Shown here: positions 1 to 6,642 of the stretch, in pieces | Numbering within the stretch: position 1 is the stretch's first letter | Layout: each line of letters starts with the position of its first letter | Assembly (NCBI GenBank): GCA_964639275.1 | Contig: CAZXCQ010000170.1 | Location: 1-14,105, forward strand | From: CAZXCQ01 sp964639275 | GTDB taxonomy: Bacteria > Desulfobacterota > DSM-4660 > Desulfatiglandales > Desulfatiglandaceae | Direction of reading: 5' to 3' | DNA: 14,105 nt | Translations under genes and position numbers: made by a program | The notes under the pieces: generated by a model | Told to the model about the DNA's origin: nothing | Database searches by the model: none | What the model saw: only the letters and a program-made list of their open reading frames with translations

Positions 1-25
1 GTAACACTCTAGTCATTTGAAACGC

Positions 26-56
26 GGGCAATGGGGATTCCGAACCCCCATTGCCC
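26..56. repeat. Hairpin-forming inverted repeat, left copy
   Basis: An 11-bp perfect stem (26-36 with 46-56) encloses a 9-nt loop and is followed by a short CTTTCC run. It could act as a weak terminator for an upstream gene outside the window. Its reverse complement recurs at 1956-1986 with 29 of 31 bases matching, so it is more likely one copy of a dispersed hairpin element. The two copies bracket the ThDP-enzyme gene. Confidence 0.6.
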
Positions 57-129
57 TTTCCAAGTGCCAATTTTGAAAAAAGCTAAATTGTTACAATTGA
101 TATAAGTGTTGCAGCAAAGGGAGGTTATC

Positions 130-1818
130 GTGACGGTTGGGCATCGACTTGCAGAATTGCTTGCAGAATATGGCATCGAATATGTCTTTGGCGTACCTGG
201 TGGGCAGACGCTCTCTTTTTACCAGGGTATCATGCGATTGGACGGCAAAATCAACCATATTCTGATGCGAGACGAACGGAGTGCTGGATTTGCTGCAGAC
301 GCCTATGCCCGGATTACCGGACGCACCGGGGTCTGCGACGCCACGGTGGGTCCTGGTGCTACCAATCTGGTTTCACCGATTGCAGAGGCATACAATGCTT
401 CTATTCCCCTGTTTGCCATCATCTCAGATATCCCGCGTGCGTGGGAGCACCGACGGGTCCGTGGAAATGCATCGCAGGCCATGAAGCAACTGGAGATCTT
501 CTCCACCATCAGCAAGTGGCAAACGGCCTTGACCGAGCCGTCGGCACTGGATGACGTGGTAGACACGGCCTTCCGGGTTGCCACCACAGGCAAGCCGGGA
601 CCTGTGGTCCTGGCCATCCCCGATGACGTTTTTTGGTCTCCCGCGGCCCGGCCAAAGACTATTGATCGAAGCCAGGGGTCTCTTTTCCCGCGTTATCGGA
701 TGGCGCCCGATCCGGAAGCGGCCAGGCTTGCAAGGGAGGCGATTCTCAAGGCACGTAAACCGGCGCTTCTCGTCGGGGGCGGGGCAATAATATCCAATGC
801 CTTTCACGAAGTACGCGCCCTTGCCGAACACCTCGGATCACCCGTATGCACCACCCTGACGGGCAAAGGCATCCTGGAGGAAACCCATCCCCTCGTCTTT
901 GGTGTGTGCGGCTCCATGGCCAACCCCATTGCCAACAGGGTGATTGATGAGGCGGATCTCGTTATTTTTGTTGGTACAAAGGCAGGGCAGTTGGCAACCT
1001 TTGGATATGAGATTCCAAAACCCGGGGTCACAACCATCCACATAGATATCGATCCCGAAGAGGTGGGGCGAAATTTCCCGGATAGCATTCCGCTGGTCTC
1101 CGATGTCCGCCTGGCCATCAGACACTTGCTCAATCTCCTGGGGGATGATGTGCCCCAAACCGCCTGGGAGAAGGGCCGTCTGACCCAGATGTTGACCCAA
1201 TGGTACAAGGGAGCTGTCGATAAGGAATCGAAAAAGGGGGCCCCGTTGATGCCTCAGGCGATCATGGACGTGGTGAACCGATTTGTCACCGGGGAAGATC
1301 TGATCGTCTGTGATGCGAGTCTGGCCTCGGGTTGGGCCGGTGTTTATTGCCGTCTTGCCAAATGCGGTCGACGATATCTTGCCCCCCGTGGACTCGCCGG
1401 ACTGGGCTGGGGTGCCCCTGCCGCGGTTGGGGCCGGCCTGGCATCGGACAAAAAAAACCGGGTTCTACTCTTTGCCGGGGACGGGGGGTTTGCCTATTCG
1501 GTCCAGGAAATCGCCGTCATGGCGAGGCTTGGGCTTCCTGTGGTCACTATTCTCTTCAACAATGACAGCCTCGCCTGGATCAAACATGTGGAGAAGGCCC
1601 GGTTTAAAGAAGGCTTTATCTCCACGGACTTCCACCACATTGATTTCTCAACCGTTGCAAAGGGTTTTGGCGCGCGCGCTTACACGGTGGAAACGCTCGA
1701 TGCACTTCGCGCGGCGCTTGAGAGTGAGAGGGCGCCCAAAGGGCCTTCAGTCATTGATATGTTCACAGATCAATGGGAGACACCGGTCTTGCGGTTCTCA
1801 TCATCGGGCGGGAAATAA
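130..1818 (+). CDS. ThDP-dependent enzyme, acetolactate synthase large-subunit-like
   Basis: A 562-aa member of the acetolactate synthase / benzoylformate decarboxylase superfamily (IlvB-type), normally 550-600 aa, so it looks complete. Domain order: N-terminal PYR domain with the FGVPGG motif and the ThDP-activating glutamate in MRDERSAGF (Glu49), central domain, and C-terminal PP domain with the diphosphate/Mg motif GDGG (about residue 450) followed by FNND. The family makes or breaks C-C bonds next to a 2-oxo group; the substrate cannot be read from sequence. No regulatory small subunit (ilvN) follows, which argues against a standard branched-chain pathway role. I chose GTG at 130 because a GGGAGG Shine-Dalgarno at 119-124 lies 5 nt upstream; an in-frame GTG at 106 has no such site. 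The gene is flanked by an inverted pair of hairpin repeats. Confidence 0.88.
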   Translation: MTVGHRLAELLAEYGIEYVFGVPGGQTLSFYQGIMRLDGKINHILMRDERSAGFAADAYARITGRTGVCDATVGPGATNLVSPIAEAYNASIPLFAIISDIPRAWEHRRVRGNASQAMKQLEIFSTISKWQTALTEPSALDDVVDTAFRVATTGKPGPVVLAIPDDVFWSPAARPKTIDRSQGSLFPRYRMAPDPEAARLAREAILKARKPALLVGGGAIISNAFHEVRALAEHLGSPVCTTLTGKGILEETHPLVFGVCGSMANPIANRVIDEADLVIFVGTKAGQLATFGYEIPKPGVTTIHIDIDPEEVGRNFPDSIPLVSDVRLAIRHLLNLLGDDVPQTAWEKGRLTQMLTQWYKGAVDKESKKGAPLMPQAIMDVVNRFVTGEDLIVCDASLASGWAGVYCRLAKCGRRYLAPRGLAGLGWGAPAAVGAGLASDKKNRVLLFAGDGGFAYSVQEIAVMARLGLPVVTILFNNDSLAWIKHVEKARFKEGFISTDFHHIDFSTVAKGFGARAYTVETLDALRAALESERAPKGPSVIDMFTDQWETPVLRFSSSGGK

Positions 1819-1864
1819 GGGCTTGCGCAGAAATAAATTCACAATTTGGCTTTCCTCAAAACTG

Positions 1865-1952
1865 GTACTTAGTGCTTCGTCTCATAAATTCGGTGACATA
1901 TTTCTCGCTCAAAGCGTGTTCGGGTGCCGTATTTATGAAACCTTGTACTTAG
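1865..1952. repeat. Composite intergenic repeat bounded by GTACTTAG direct repeats
   Basis: Part of the 331-bp gene-free stretch 1819-2149. The octamer GTACTTAG occurs at 1865-1872 and again at 1945-1952. Between them an imperfect inverted repeat (1882-1895 with 1925-1938, built on TCATAAAT and ATTTATGA) could fold into a stem with a loop of about 29 nt. No ORF with coding character crosses it. The layout resembles a small non-autonomous repeat element or an RNA structure; I cannot say which. Confidence 0.4.
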
Positions 1953-1955
1953 ACA

Positions 1956-1987
1956 GGAGAATGGGGGTTCGGAATCCCCATTGCCCC
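1956..1987. repeat. Hairpin-forming inverted repeat, right copy
   Basis: This is the reverse complement of the hairpin at 26-56, with 29 of 31 bases matching and 26 matching without a break. It lies directly next to the GTACTTAG-bounded repeat. It could fold like the left copy and might terminate the ThDP-enzyme transcript, but it has no T tract. Confidence 0.55.
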
Positions 1988-1999
1988 GCATTTTGTGAT

Positions 2000-2093
2000 A
2001 GTTCACCGCCCACTCGCTGCGCTCGTGCGAGACGCCTTTCAGCAGAAAAGGGAAGAGTCCTTCTCTGCGGCCTCGGCGTTTCTGCGGTGAACT
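2000..2093. repeat. Inverted repeat with AGTTCACCGC / GCGGTGAACT ends
   Basis: Perfect 10-bp terminal inverted repeats (2000-2009 and 2084-2093) enclose about 74 nt rich in GCGCTCG and CTGCGG type motifs. On the minus strand the right end starts with a CACCGCAGAAACGC run that resembles intergenic repeats I associate with environmental proteobacterial genomes; that link is from memory and unchecked. After it, 2094-2149 holds only the leader and ribosome binding site of the ligase gene. Confidence 0.45.
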
Positions 2094-2149
2094 GTTACCC
2101 CATTTTTTCTGTAGTGCTCAAGAAATCATAAATCCTCCAGGAGGTCCCA

Positions 2150-3814
2150 ATGGCGGATTGGTTTGAAAAGTTGATACTCGGGTCCTTGCCGGACCGTGCT
2201 GCAAGAAAATTCGGAGACAGAGAAGGCCTTTACTTTAATGGCAAACGATGGAGCTTCGCCCAGCTTTCCGAAGACGTCAACCGGGCGGCCAAGGCCCTGA
2301 TCCATTTGGGTGTTCAACCGGGAGAAAAGGTCAGCCTCTGGGTACCCAATCGACCGGAATTTATCCATATCTTTTTTGCGGTGGCCAAGATAGGGGCAAT
2401 CATCGTGCCCATCAACACGTTTCTCAGGACTCTGGACACGGCCTATTTGTGGAAACAGTCCAACTCATCAACCCTGATCACCGTGGATCAGTCAGGCCCC
2501 ATCAATTATCTCTCGATGGTCTATGAGATACTCCCATCGCTTGCTCAATCGCACACCCGGGAGATATCTCATCCCGGGTTTCCAGATCTGAAAAGGGTCT
2601 TGATCCTGAGCGAAAAGACATACAACGGAACCTATTCCTGGCCCGAGGTCCTTGAAATGGGCAGGGCCGTTAGCGATAAGGACCTTCAGGAACGCGCGGA
2701 TTGCGTAAACCCGGACGAAACCGTTTATATCATGTATACCTCCGGAACCACCGGTTTCCCCAAAGGGGTCATGCACTGCCACAACGTGATCAGATTGCTC
2801 ACGGACAGGGCCAATCGAATGGCCATCACCTTTGAGGACGTCATCCTCATGTACCTGCCGCTTTTTCACACCTACGGCCTGACCGAAGGTGCCCTCATGT
2901 CAATGCTGACCGGCGCGCGAATGGTCCTCACCGAACGATTTGATCCCGCGGAGACCCTGGGCTTGCTGGAACAGGAAAGGGCCAGCCTGTTGTATGGGTT
3001 TAGCACGCACTTTAAGGATCTGGTTGAGCAACAGAAAAGGGATTTGAGAGATGTAAGCAGCTTGCGAACCGGGATTTTGGCCGCGGGCATGAGCAGCACC
3101 GTCCCCATTGCCATAGATGCGAACAAAACGCTGTGTCCCCGCCTCCTGAGCGGGTTTGGGATGAGTGAAATCGGGGTCGGCGCCTCCCTTTCGTTTCTCT
3201 CTTCGAGTGATGAGCAACGCTGCGAGGCATCCGGCTTTCCGACCCCCGGCTGTGAGGTCAAGATCATCCATCCCGAGACCGGAGAGGAGCAGCCCACTGG
3301 CACCCCCGGGGAGATCCTCATCCGGGGGTATCTGGTGATGCAAGGATACTACAATAACCCTGAGGAGACGGCCAGGGCCATCGATGGGGATGGCTGGCTC
3401 CATTCGGGGGATATGGGGATGATGCGACAGGACGGTCATCTGCGGTTTATGGGGAGATTTAAGGAGATGCTAAAGATTGGGGGGGAAAACGTAGACCCCA
3501 CCGAGGTGGAGGCCTTTTTGCTGAGTCACCCTGCGATCGCTCAGGTCGCCATCGTGGGTTATCCTGACGAACGGCTTTCAGAGGTGGGGGTTGCCTTTGT
3601 GCGATTGGAGACAGGAAACACCCTGACCGAGACCGATGTGATCGGGTACTGCAAAGGAAAGATTGCCTCCTACAAAATCCCCCGACACGTGGTTTTTGTC
3701 AAAGATTATCCCATGACAGCCTCGGGCAAGATCAAGAAGGTCGAGCTTCGGGAAGAGATTATCCGAATGAAATCTTCAGAATCCCAGCTTGAGAATCGAG
3801 AGGAGGGGACATAA
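2150..3814 (+). CDS. AMP-forming acyl-CoA synthetase (acyl-CoA ligase)
   Basis: A 554-aa ANL-superfamily enzyme, expected to activate a carboxylic acid with ATP to an acyl-adenylate and transfer it to CoA in the cytoplasm. Visible motifs: the phosphate-binding loop YTSGTTGFPKG at about 195-205; GFGMSEIG near 340; the hinge region with GWLHSGDMG and GRFKEMLKIGGENV at about 421-447; and the C-terminal catalytic lysine in ASGKIKK (Lys527). The length is normal for FadD- or aryl-CoA-ligase-like members, but substrate chain length is not readable. The ATG is supported by a strong AGGAGGT Shine-Dalgarno. The stop codon at 3812-3814 touches the ATG of the next gene, so the two are probably co-transcribed. 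The ThDP enzyme upstream is too far away to assume the same operon. Confidence 0.93.
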   Translation: MADWFEKLILGSLPDRAARKFGDREGLYFNGKRWSFAQLSEDVNRAAKALIHLGVQPGEKVSLWVPNRPEFIHIFFAVAKIGAIIVPINTFLRTLDTAYLWKQSNSSTLITVDQSGPINYLSMVYEILPSLAQSHTREISHPGFPDLKRVLILSEKTYNGTYSWPEVLEMGRAVSDKDLQERADCVNPDETVYIMYTSGTTGFPKGVMHCHNVIRLLTDRANRMAITFEDVILMYLPLFHTYGLTEGALMSMLTGARMVLTERFDPAETLGLLEQERASLLYGFSTHFKDLVEQQKRDLRDVSSLRTGILAAGMSSTVPIAIDANKTLCPRLLSGFGMSEIGVGASLSFLSSSDEQRCEASGFPTPGCEVKIIHPETGEEQPTGTPGEILIRGYLVMQGYYNNPEETARAIDGDGWLHSGDMGMMRQDGHLRFMGRFKEMLKIGGENVDPTEVEAFLLSHPAIAQVAIVGYPDERLSEVGVAFVRLETGNTLTETDVIGYCKGKIASYKIPRHVVFVKDYPMTASGKIKKVELREEIIRMKSSESQLENREEGT

Positions 3815-5527
3815 ATGAGGAGACGCGTTTGTTGTACCATCGGCATCCTGATGGGCCTTTCCCTGTTTTTTTTGGCAGAAGCAGGTGCAGGCCTGGGGCC
3901 ATCCAAGGCGGTTTTGGACCCCGGCGCAGGCTGTTACCAACCAGGTGAGCCCGAGACCCTCTGTTTCCTGATAACCAATAATTCACCGGATGGTGAGGCG
4001 ATCGTCGATATCGATCTGGGTTTTTCAGGAGACTGGATCGTTATGGATTGCTGCAGGCAGGGAGAGGTGTGCCCGGTTGACGAGGGCTATGTTCGCACCT
4101 GAAGGGTTCATGATATCAGTGCTGGAAGCACTGAGCAAGTCTGTCTGAAAGTCGATGTCCCCATGGGAACGATTGGATACAGGACTGTAGCCTGGAGGCT
4201 CAACGGCGATGCCTCATCAGTGGTTTCGGGAGATCTCATGGTTGCGCCTTGCCAGGTGTCGGTGTCGCAGGGAAGCCCTGATACGACCTTTAATCCGCCG
4301 AACGGATATGCCCTCTACAATGGCTGGAACAAAGACTCCTATGTTGGCGTGGCAATCCAGCCGGATGGAAAAATCATTCTGTCAACCGGAATCCTCAATG
4401 GAGCGGATTCTGATGTGGGGGTTCTGAGATACAACGGCGACGGTAGCCTAGACAGCACCTTTGGGACGGGTGGTGTCGTAATCTATGGCGGGGGAAAAGG
4501 AAACGACAGCGGCCGTTTGATAGCCATCCAGAAAGACGGAAAGATTATCTTAACAGGCTATCGTTATAATGGGAAAAACTATGACATTCTCACCATGCGA
4601 TACAACAGCGACGGGACCCTGGACAACAGCTTTGGAACCAGAGGGGTCGCAATTTATGATAACGCCAGTAGAAATGACTATGGCCGGGGCATAGCGATTC
4701 AGACAGATGGTAAAATCGTTGTCACAGCCAGGAGCACAGGTGATTCAACATCAATTGCCATGATTTTGAGGTATAAGAGCGATGGGGTCCTGGACACCAC
4801 ATTTGGCATGAATGGGGTGGTTACCTATGAAGGTGGTTATGGGAACGATGGCTTCCGGGACGTGGCGATTCAGGCAGATGGGAAGATCGTCGTTTCAGGT
4901 TATACAAAGACGGCGACAGGCTTTGATGTCATGACCGCAAGATACAACAACAATGGGGCCCTGGATCATACCTTTGGTACAACCGGGGTTGCCACCTATG
5001 ACGGCGGGTATGGAGATGACGGTGCACGGGGAATCGCAATCCAGTTGGATGGAAAGATAGTCGTTTCGGGCGGCTACTATAATGGGAAAGACATGGATGT
5101 TCTCGTCCTGAGGTATAACCCCGACGGGACACCGGACAACGCATTTGGCACGAAAGGGGCCGTCGGTTATGACAGCGGAAAGGGAAATGACAATGGTCGC
5201 AGACTGGCCATTCAAAGGGGAGAAAAGATCGTTGTCACCGGTAACACCCCAAATGGGACAGGTGAGGATGTCCTGGTCCTGAGGTACAATGGGGATGGAA
5301 GTCCGGATAGCACGTTTGGCAGCAATGGAGTGGCAATCTTCAACATAACCCCGGGAAAAGATTATGGCGAGGGAGTGGCGGTCCAGGTGGATGGCAAGAT
5401 CGTCATTGCGGGGGGCAGTTTTGATGGTACGGGCAATGAAGCCATGGTCCTCCGGGTGAGAGGGTCAGAGAGCGGAGGCGGAGGCGGCGGGGGTTGCTTT
5501 ATTACAACGGCTGGTTCTCGATTTTGA
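3815..5527 (+). CDS. Exported delta-60 repeat protein interrupted by one in-frame TGA
   Basis: Read from the ATG at 3815 (Shine-Dalgarno GAGGAGGGG, start touching the ligase stop), this frame has an N-terminal signal peptide ending near AEAGAG, a Cys-containing region (CCRQGEVC), then a single TGA at 4100-4102. After it the same frame is open to 5527 with no other stop. The downstream part holds about seven delta-60 type repeats of 50-60 residues, each with an IQ-DGKI core, an LRYN-DG stretch and an LD-TFG stretch; these probably form a beta-propeller-like surface domain. It ends in a glycine run plus CFITTA, resembling the GGGGCFIATAAYG motif of exported proteins, but stops a few residues later where relatives usually continue. 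The TGA may be a nonsense mutation, a sequencing error, or a selenocysteine codon (see the hairpin at 4116-4134). Without recoding, the product is a 95-aa secreted stub, and the repeats could only be made from an internal start such as 4163. Confidence 0.6.
4116..4134 (+). promoter_or_regulatory. SECIS-like hairpin after the in-frame TGA (tentative)
   Basis: A perfect 8-bp stem (4116-4123 with 4127-4134) closes a GGA triloop. The loop begins 21 nt after the TGA at 4100-4102. Spacing and a G at the loop start fit general bacterial SECIS rules, but the GU found in E. coli-type loops is missing, and no MerB-like catalytic argument supports a Sec here. It may be chance. Confidence 0.25.
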
Positions 5528-5663
5528 GAAGAGATGGTTTCAATAAATTACCCTGTTTTTGCAGTACGAGGTCGCCAATCGGATCAGGTGAATTCCAATG
5601 CAACATCAGGGTCTATCCACGAGTTTACCCGGTGAGAAAAGTCCTCAAAATGTGCCCTCCATG

Positions 5664-5698
5664 GCTCCCGGCAGGACATTAATTGCCCTGCCGGGAGC
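5664..5698 (+). terminator. Strong hairpin, probable terminator after the delta-60 gene
   Basis: A perfect 12-bp GC-rich stem (GCTCCCGGCAGG at 5664-5675 with its complement at 5687-5698) encloses an 11-nt loop. It sits 137 bp past the delta-60 stop and 65 bp before the first selenoprotein gene, as expected for a transcription boundary. It lacks a clear T run, so it may act as an RNA-processing or attenuating hairpin instead. Confidence 0.5.
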
Positions 5699-5762
5699 TT
5701 GCCGGGCAAATCCATTGGAAAAGGAATTTCGATAACCCTTGTCAACCAAAGGAGGTGGTACC

Positions 5763-6461
5763 ATGAGTGAACCTGGCCAATTGGATAAGACCTTTCAGAT
5801 CATCATCAAGCGCATGGTGGAGACAGGGCAGGCGCCGCACTATATAGAGGTTGCAGCCGGACTAGGGGTTACACCGGAGGAAGGACGAAAAGCACTCCAT
5901 GAGCTTTTTTCCCCCGGCTTTCCGGGTTGGTTGTTTCCCAATACCGACTACATCGCGTCTTTTGCGCCGTTTGCCAACCTTCCAACCCAGTACCGCATCA
6001 CGATTGACGGCCAGCAAAAGTGGTTTGGCCAGTGAGGCTTCGAATCGCTGGCGGTCTGCTGGCTCTTTCCAGGTAAGATAGTGCAGATTGATGCCCCGTG
6101 TCTTGATTGCGGGGCGCCGATCAGAGTGGAGATGAAAGACGGTGAAGTATTAAATACTGAACCCAAAGGACTGATGGCGTATACTTCTACTCCCTTGCGG
6201 GAATGGTTCAACGACCTGCCATTTGCCTGAAGCACCATGAACCTCTTCCGGTCGGAAGAACATATCCGCAACTGGAGTGGTTTTAAGGCCGACACAGAAG
6301 AAGGGATCGTTCAACTCTCTGACATGGTCGGCCTTTTTTCAGCCCACTTTTTTAGCAAACGCCTCGAACCGGACTATGTTTCTCATATGCAGGAGTATTT
6401 GGTGGAGGTGATAGGGGCCATGAAGGACAGGGGCTCATTCTGGCAGTTGCCGGAGCACTAA
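5763..6461 (+). CDS. MerB-like (organomercurial lyase family) selenoprotein, copy 1, two Sec residues
   Basis: The frame runs from ATG 5763 (Shine-Dalgarno AAAGGAGGTGG at 5748-5758) to TAA at 6459-6461, giving 232 residues if TGA at 6033 and 6228 are read as selenocysteine (residues 91 and 156). The N-terminus looks like a winged-helix domain (AAGLGVTPEEGRKAL), as in MerB. Sec91 sits in WFGQ-U-GFESLAVCWLFPG, matching MerB WCALDTLIFPALIG with catalytic Cys96; the MerB Asp99 position is Glu94. Sec156 sits in FA-U-STMNLFRSEE, matching MerB FCCHVHFFASVP with catalytic Cys159. APCLDCGAPIRV matches the MerB HCAATGAPV segment. MerB protonolyses C-Hg bonds, so this protein probably acts on an organomercurial or another organometal in the cytoplasm; the substrate is inference. 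Each UGA is followed by a GGUC-loop hairpin. Ordinary gene calling would give a 90-aa and a 74-aa fragment. A tandem paralogue follows at 6643. Confidence 0.88.
6042..6069 (+). promoter_or_regulatory. SECIS element for UGA 6033-6035
   Basis: The stem 6047-6052 with 6058-6063 (6 bp including two G-U pairs) closes the loop GGUCU. A lower GAA/UUC helix (6042-6044 with 6067-6069) lies beyond a small internal loop. The apical loop begins 17 nt after the UGA, close to the spacing of the E. coli fdhF SECIS, which presents the same GGUCU sequence to SelB. The identical sequence occurs in copy 2. Confidence 0.8.
6231..6259 (+). promoter_or_regulatory. SECIS element for UGA 6228-6230
   Basis: A perfect 6-bp stem (UCUUCC at 6244-6249 with GGAAGA at 6254-6259) is closed by a GGUC loop that begins 19 nt after the UGA. 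It is the cleanest bacterial-type SECIS in the window and is repeated without change in copy 2. Confidence 0.83.
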
Positions 6462-6485
6462 AAAACCCTCTCTATCCGTCATTCT

Positions 6486-6503
6486 CGCCCCCCTTCGGGG
6501 GCG
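6486..6503 (+). terminator. GC-rich hairpin between the two selenoprotein genes
   Basis: CGCCCCCC and GGGGGCG pair around a TTC loop with one bulged C, 25 nt after the stop of copy 1. It has no T tract. It may partly terminate, or stabilise the 3' end of, the copy 1 message. The rest of 6504-6628 shows no ORF or structure that I can support. Confidence 0.4.
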
Positions 6504-6642
6504 GGCACCCCGGAGTGGCGGCCTTGGAGAGTTCTTGCGAGACTATCAAAATTGGCACCTGGGTCATGAGAAGAAGCTCTCAGCGAATAATGATAGCAGG
6601 CTGTAACGGCTGTAGGGCCAATAAATACGGAGGTAAAAATCT

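Noticed and set aside
73..106. Sigma-70 promoter TTGAAA / TATAAG before the ThDP enzyme
   Set aside because: The spacer is 22 bp, too long; no better pair is visible, so it is not called.
106..129. GTG 106 as start of the ThDP enzyme
   Set aside because: It has no Shine-Dalgarno in front, while GGGAGG lies 5 nt before GTG 130, where family homology begins.
1310..2131. 273-aa plus-strand ORF running from inside the ThDP-enzyme gene into the spacer
   Set aside because: Its protein has no family character (Arg/Pro/Ser-rich shadow composition) and it overlaps a clear gene in another frame and then the repeats.
4300..5460. Periodic DNA repeats as a CRISPR or satellite array
   Set aside because: The roughly 170-bp period is the coding sequence of degenerate delta-60 protein repeats; repeats and spacers of CRISPR size are absent.
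4163..5527. Delta-60 protein as an independent gene starting at ATG 4163
   Set aside because: No Shine-Dalgarno or signal peptide is seen there, and the same frame continues upstream through sensible sequence to the single TGA and an exported start at 3815.
5525..5635. Reading the final TGA of the delta-60 frame as Sec to extend the protein
   Set aside because: The following residues do not resemble the expected C-terminal tail, and I see no SECIS-type stem at the right spacing.
5739..5762. TTG 5739 as start of the first selenoprotein
   Set aside because: It lies upstream of the strong AAAGGAGGTGG site, which is placed for ATG 5763; copy 2 also starts at the MSDPS equivalent.
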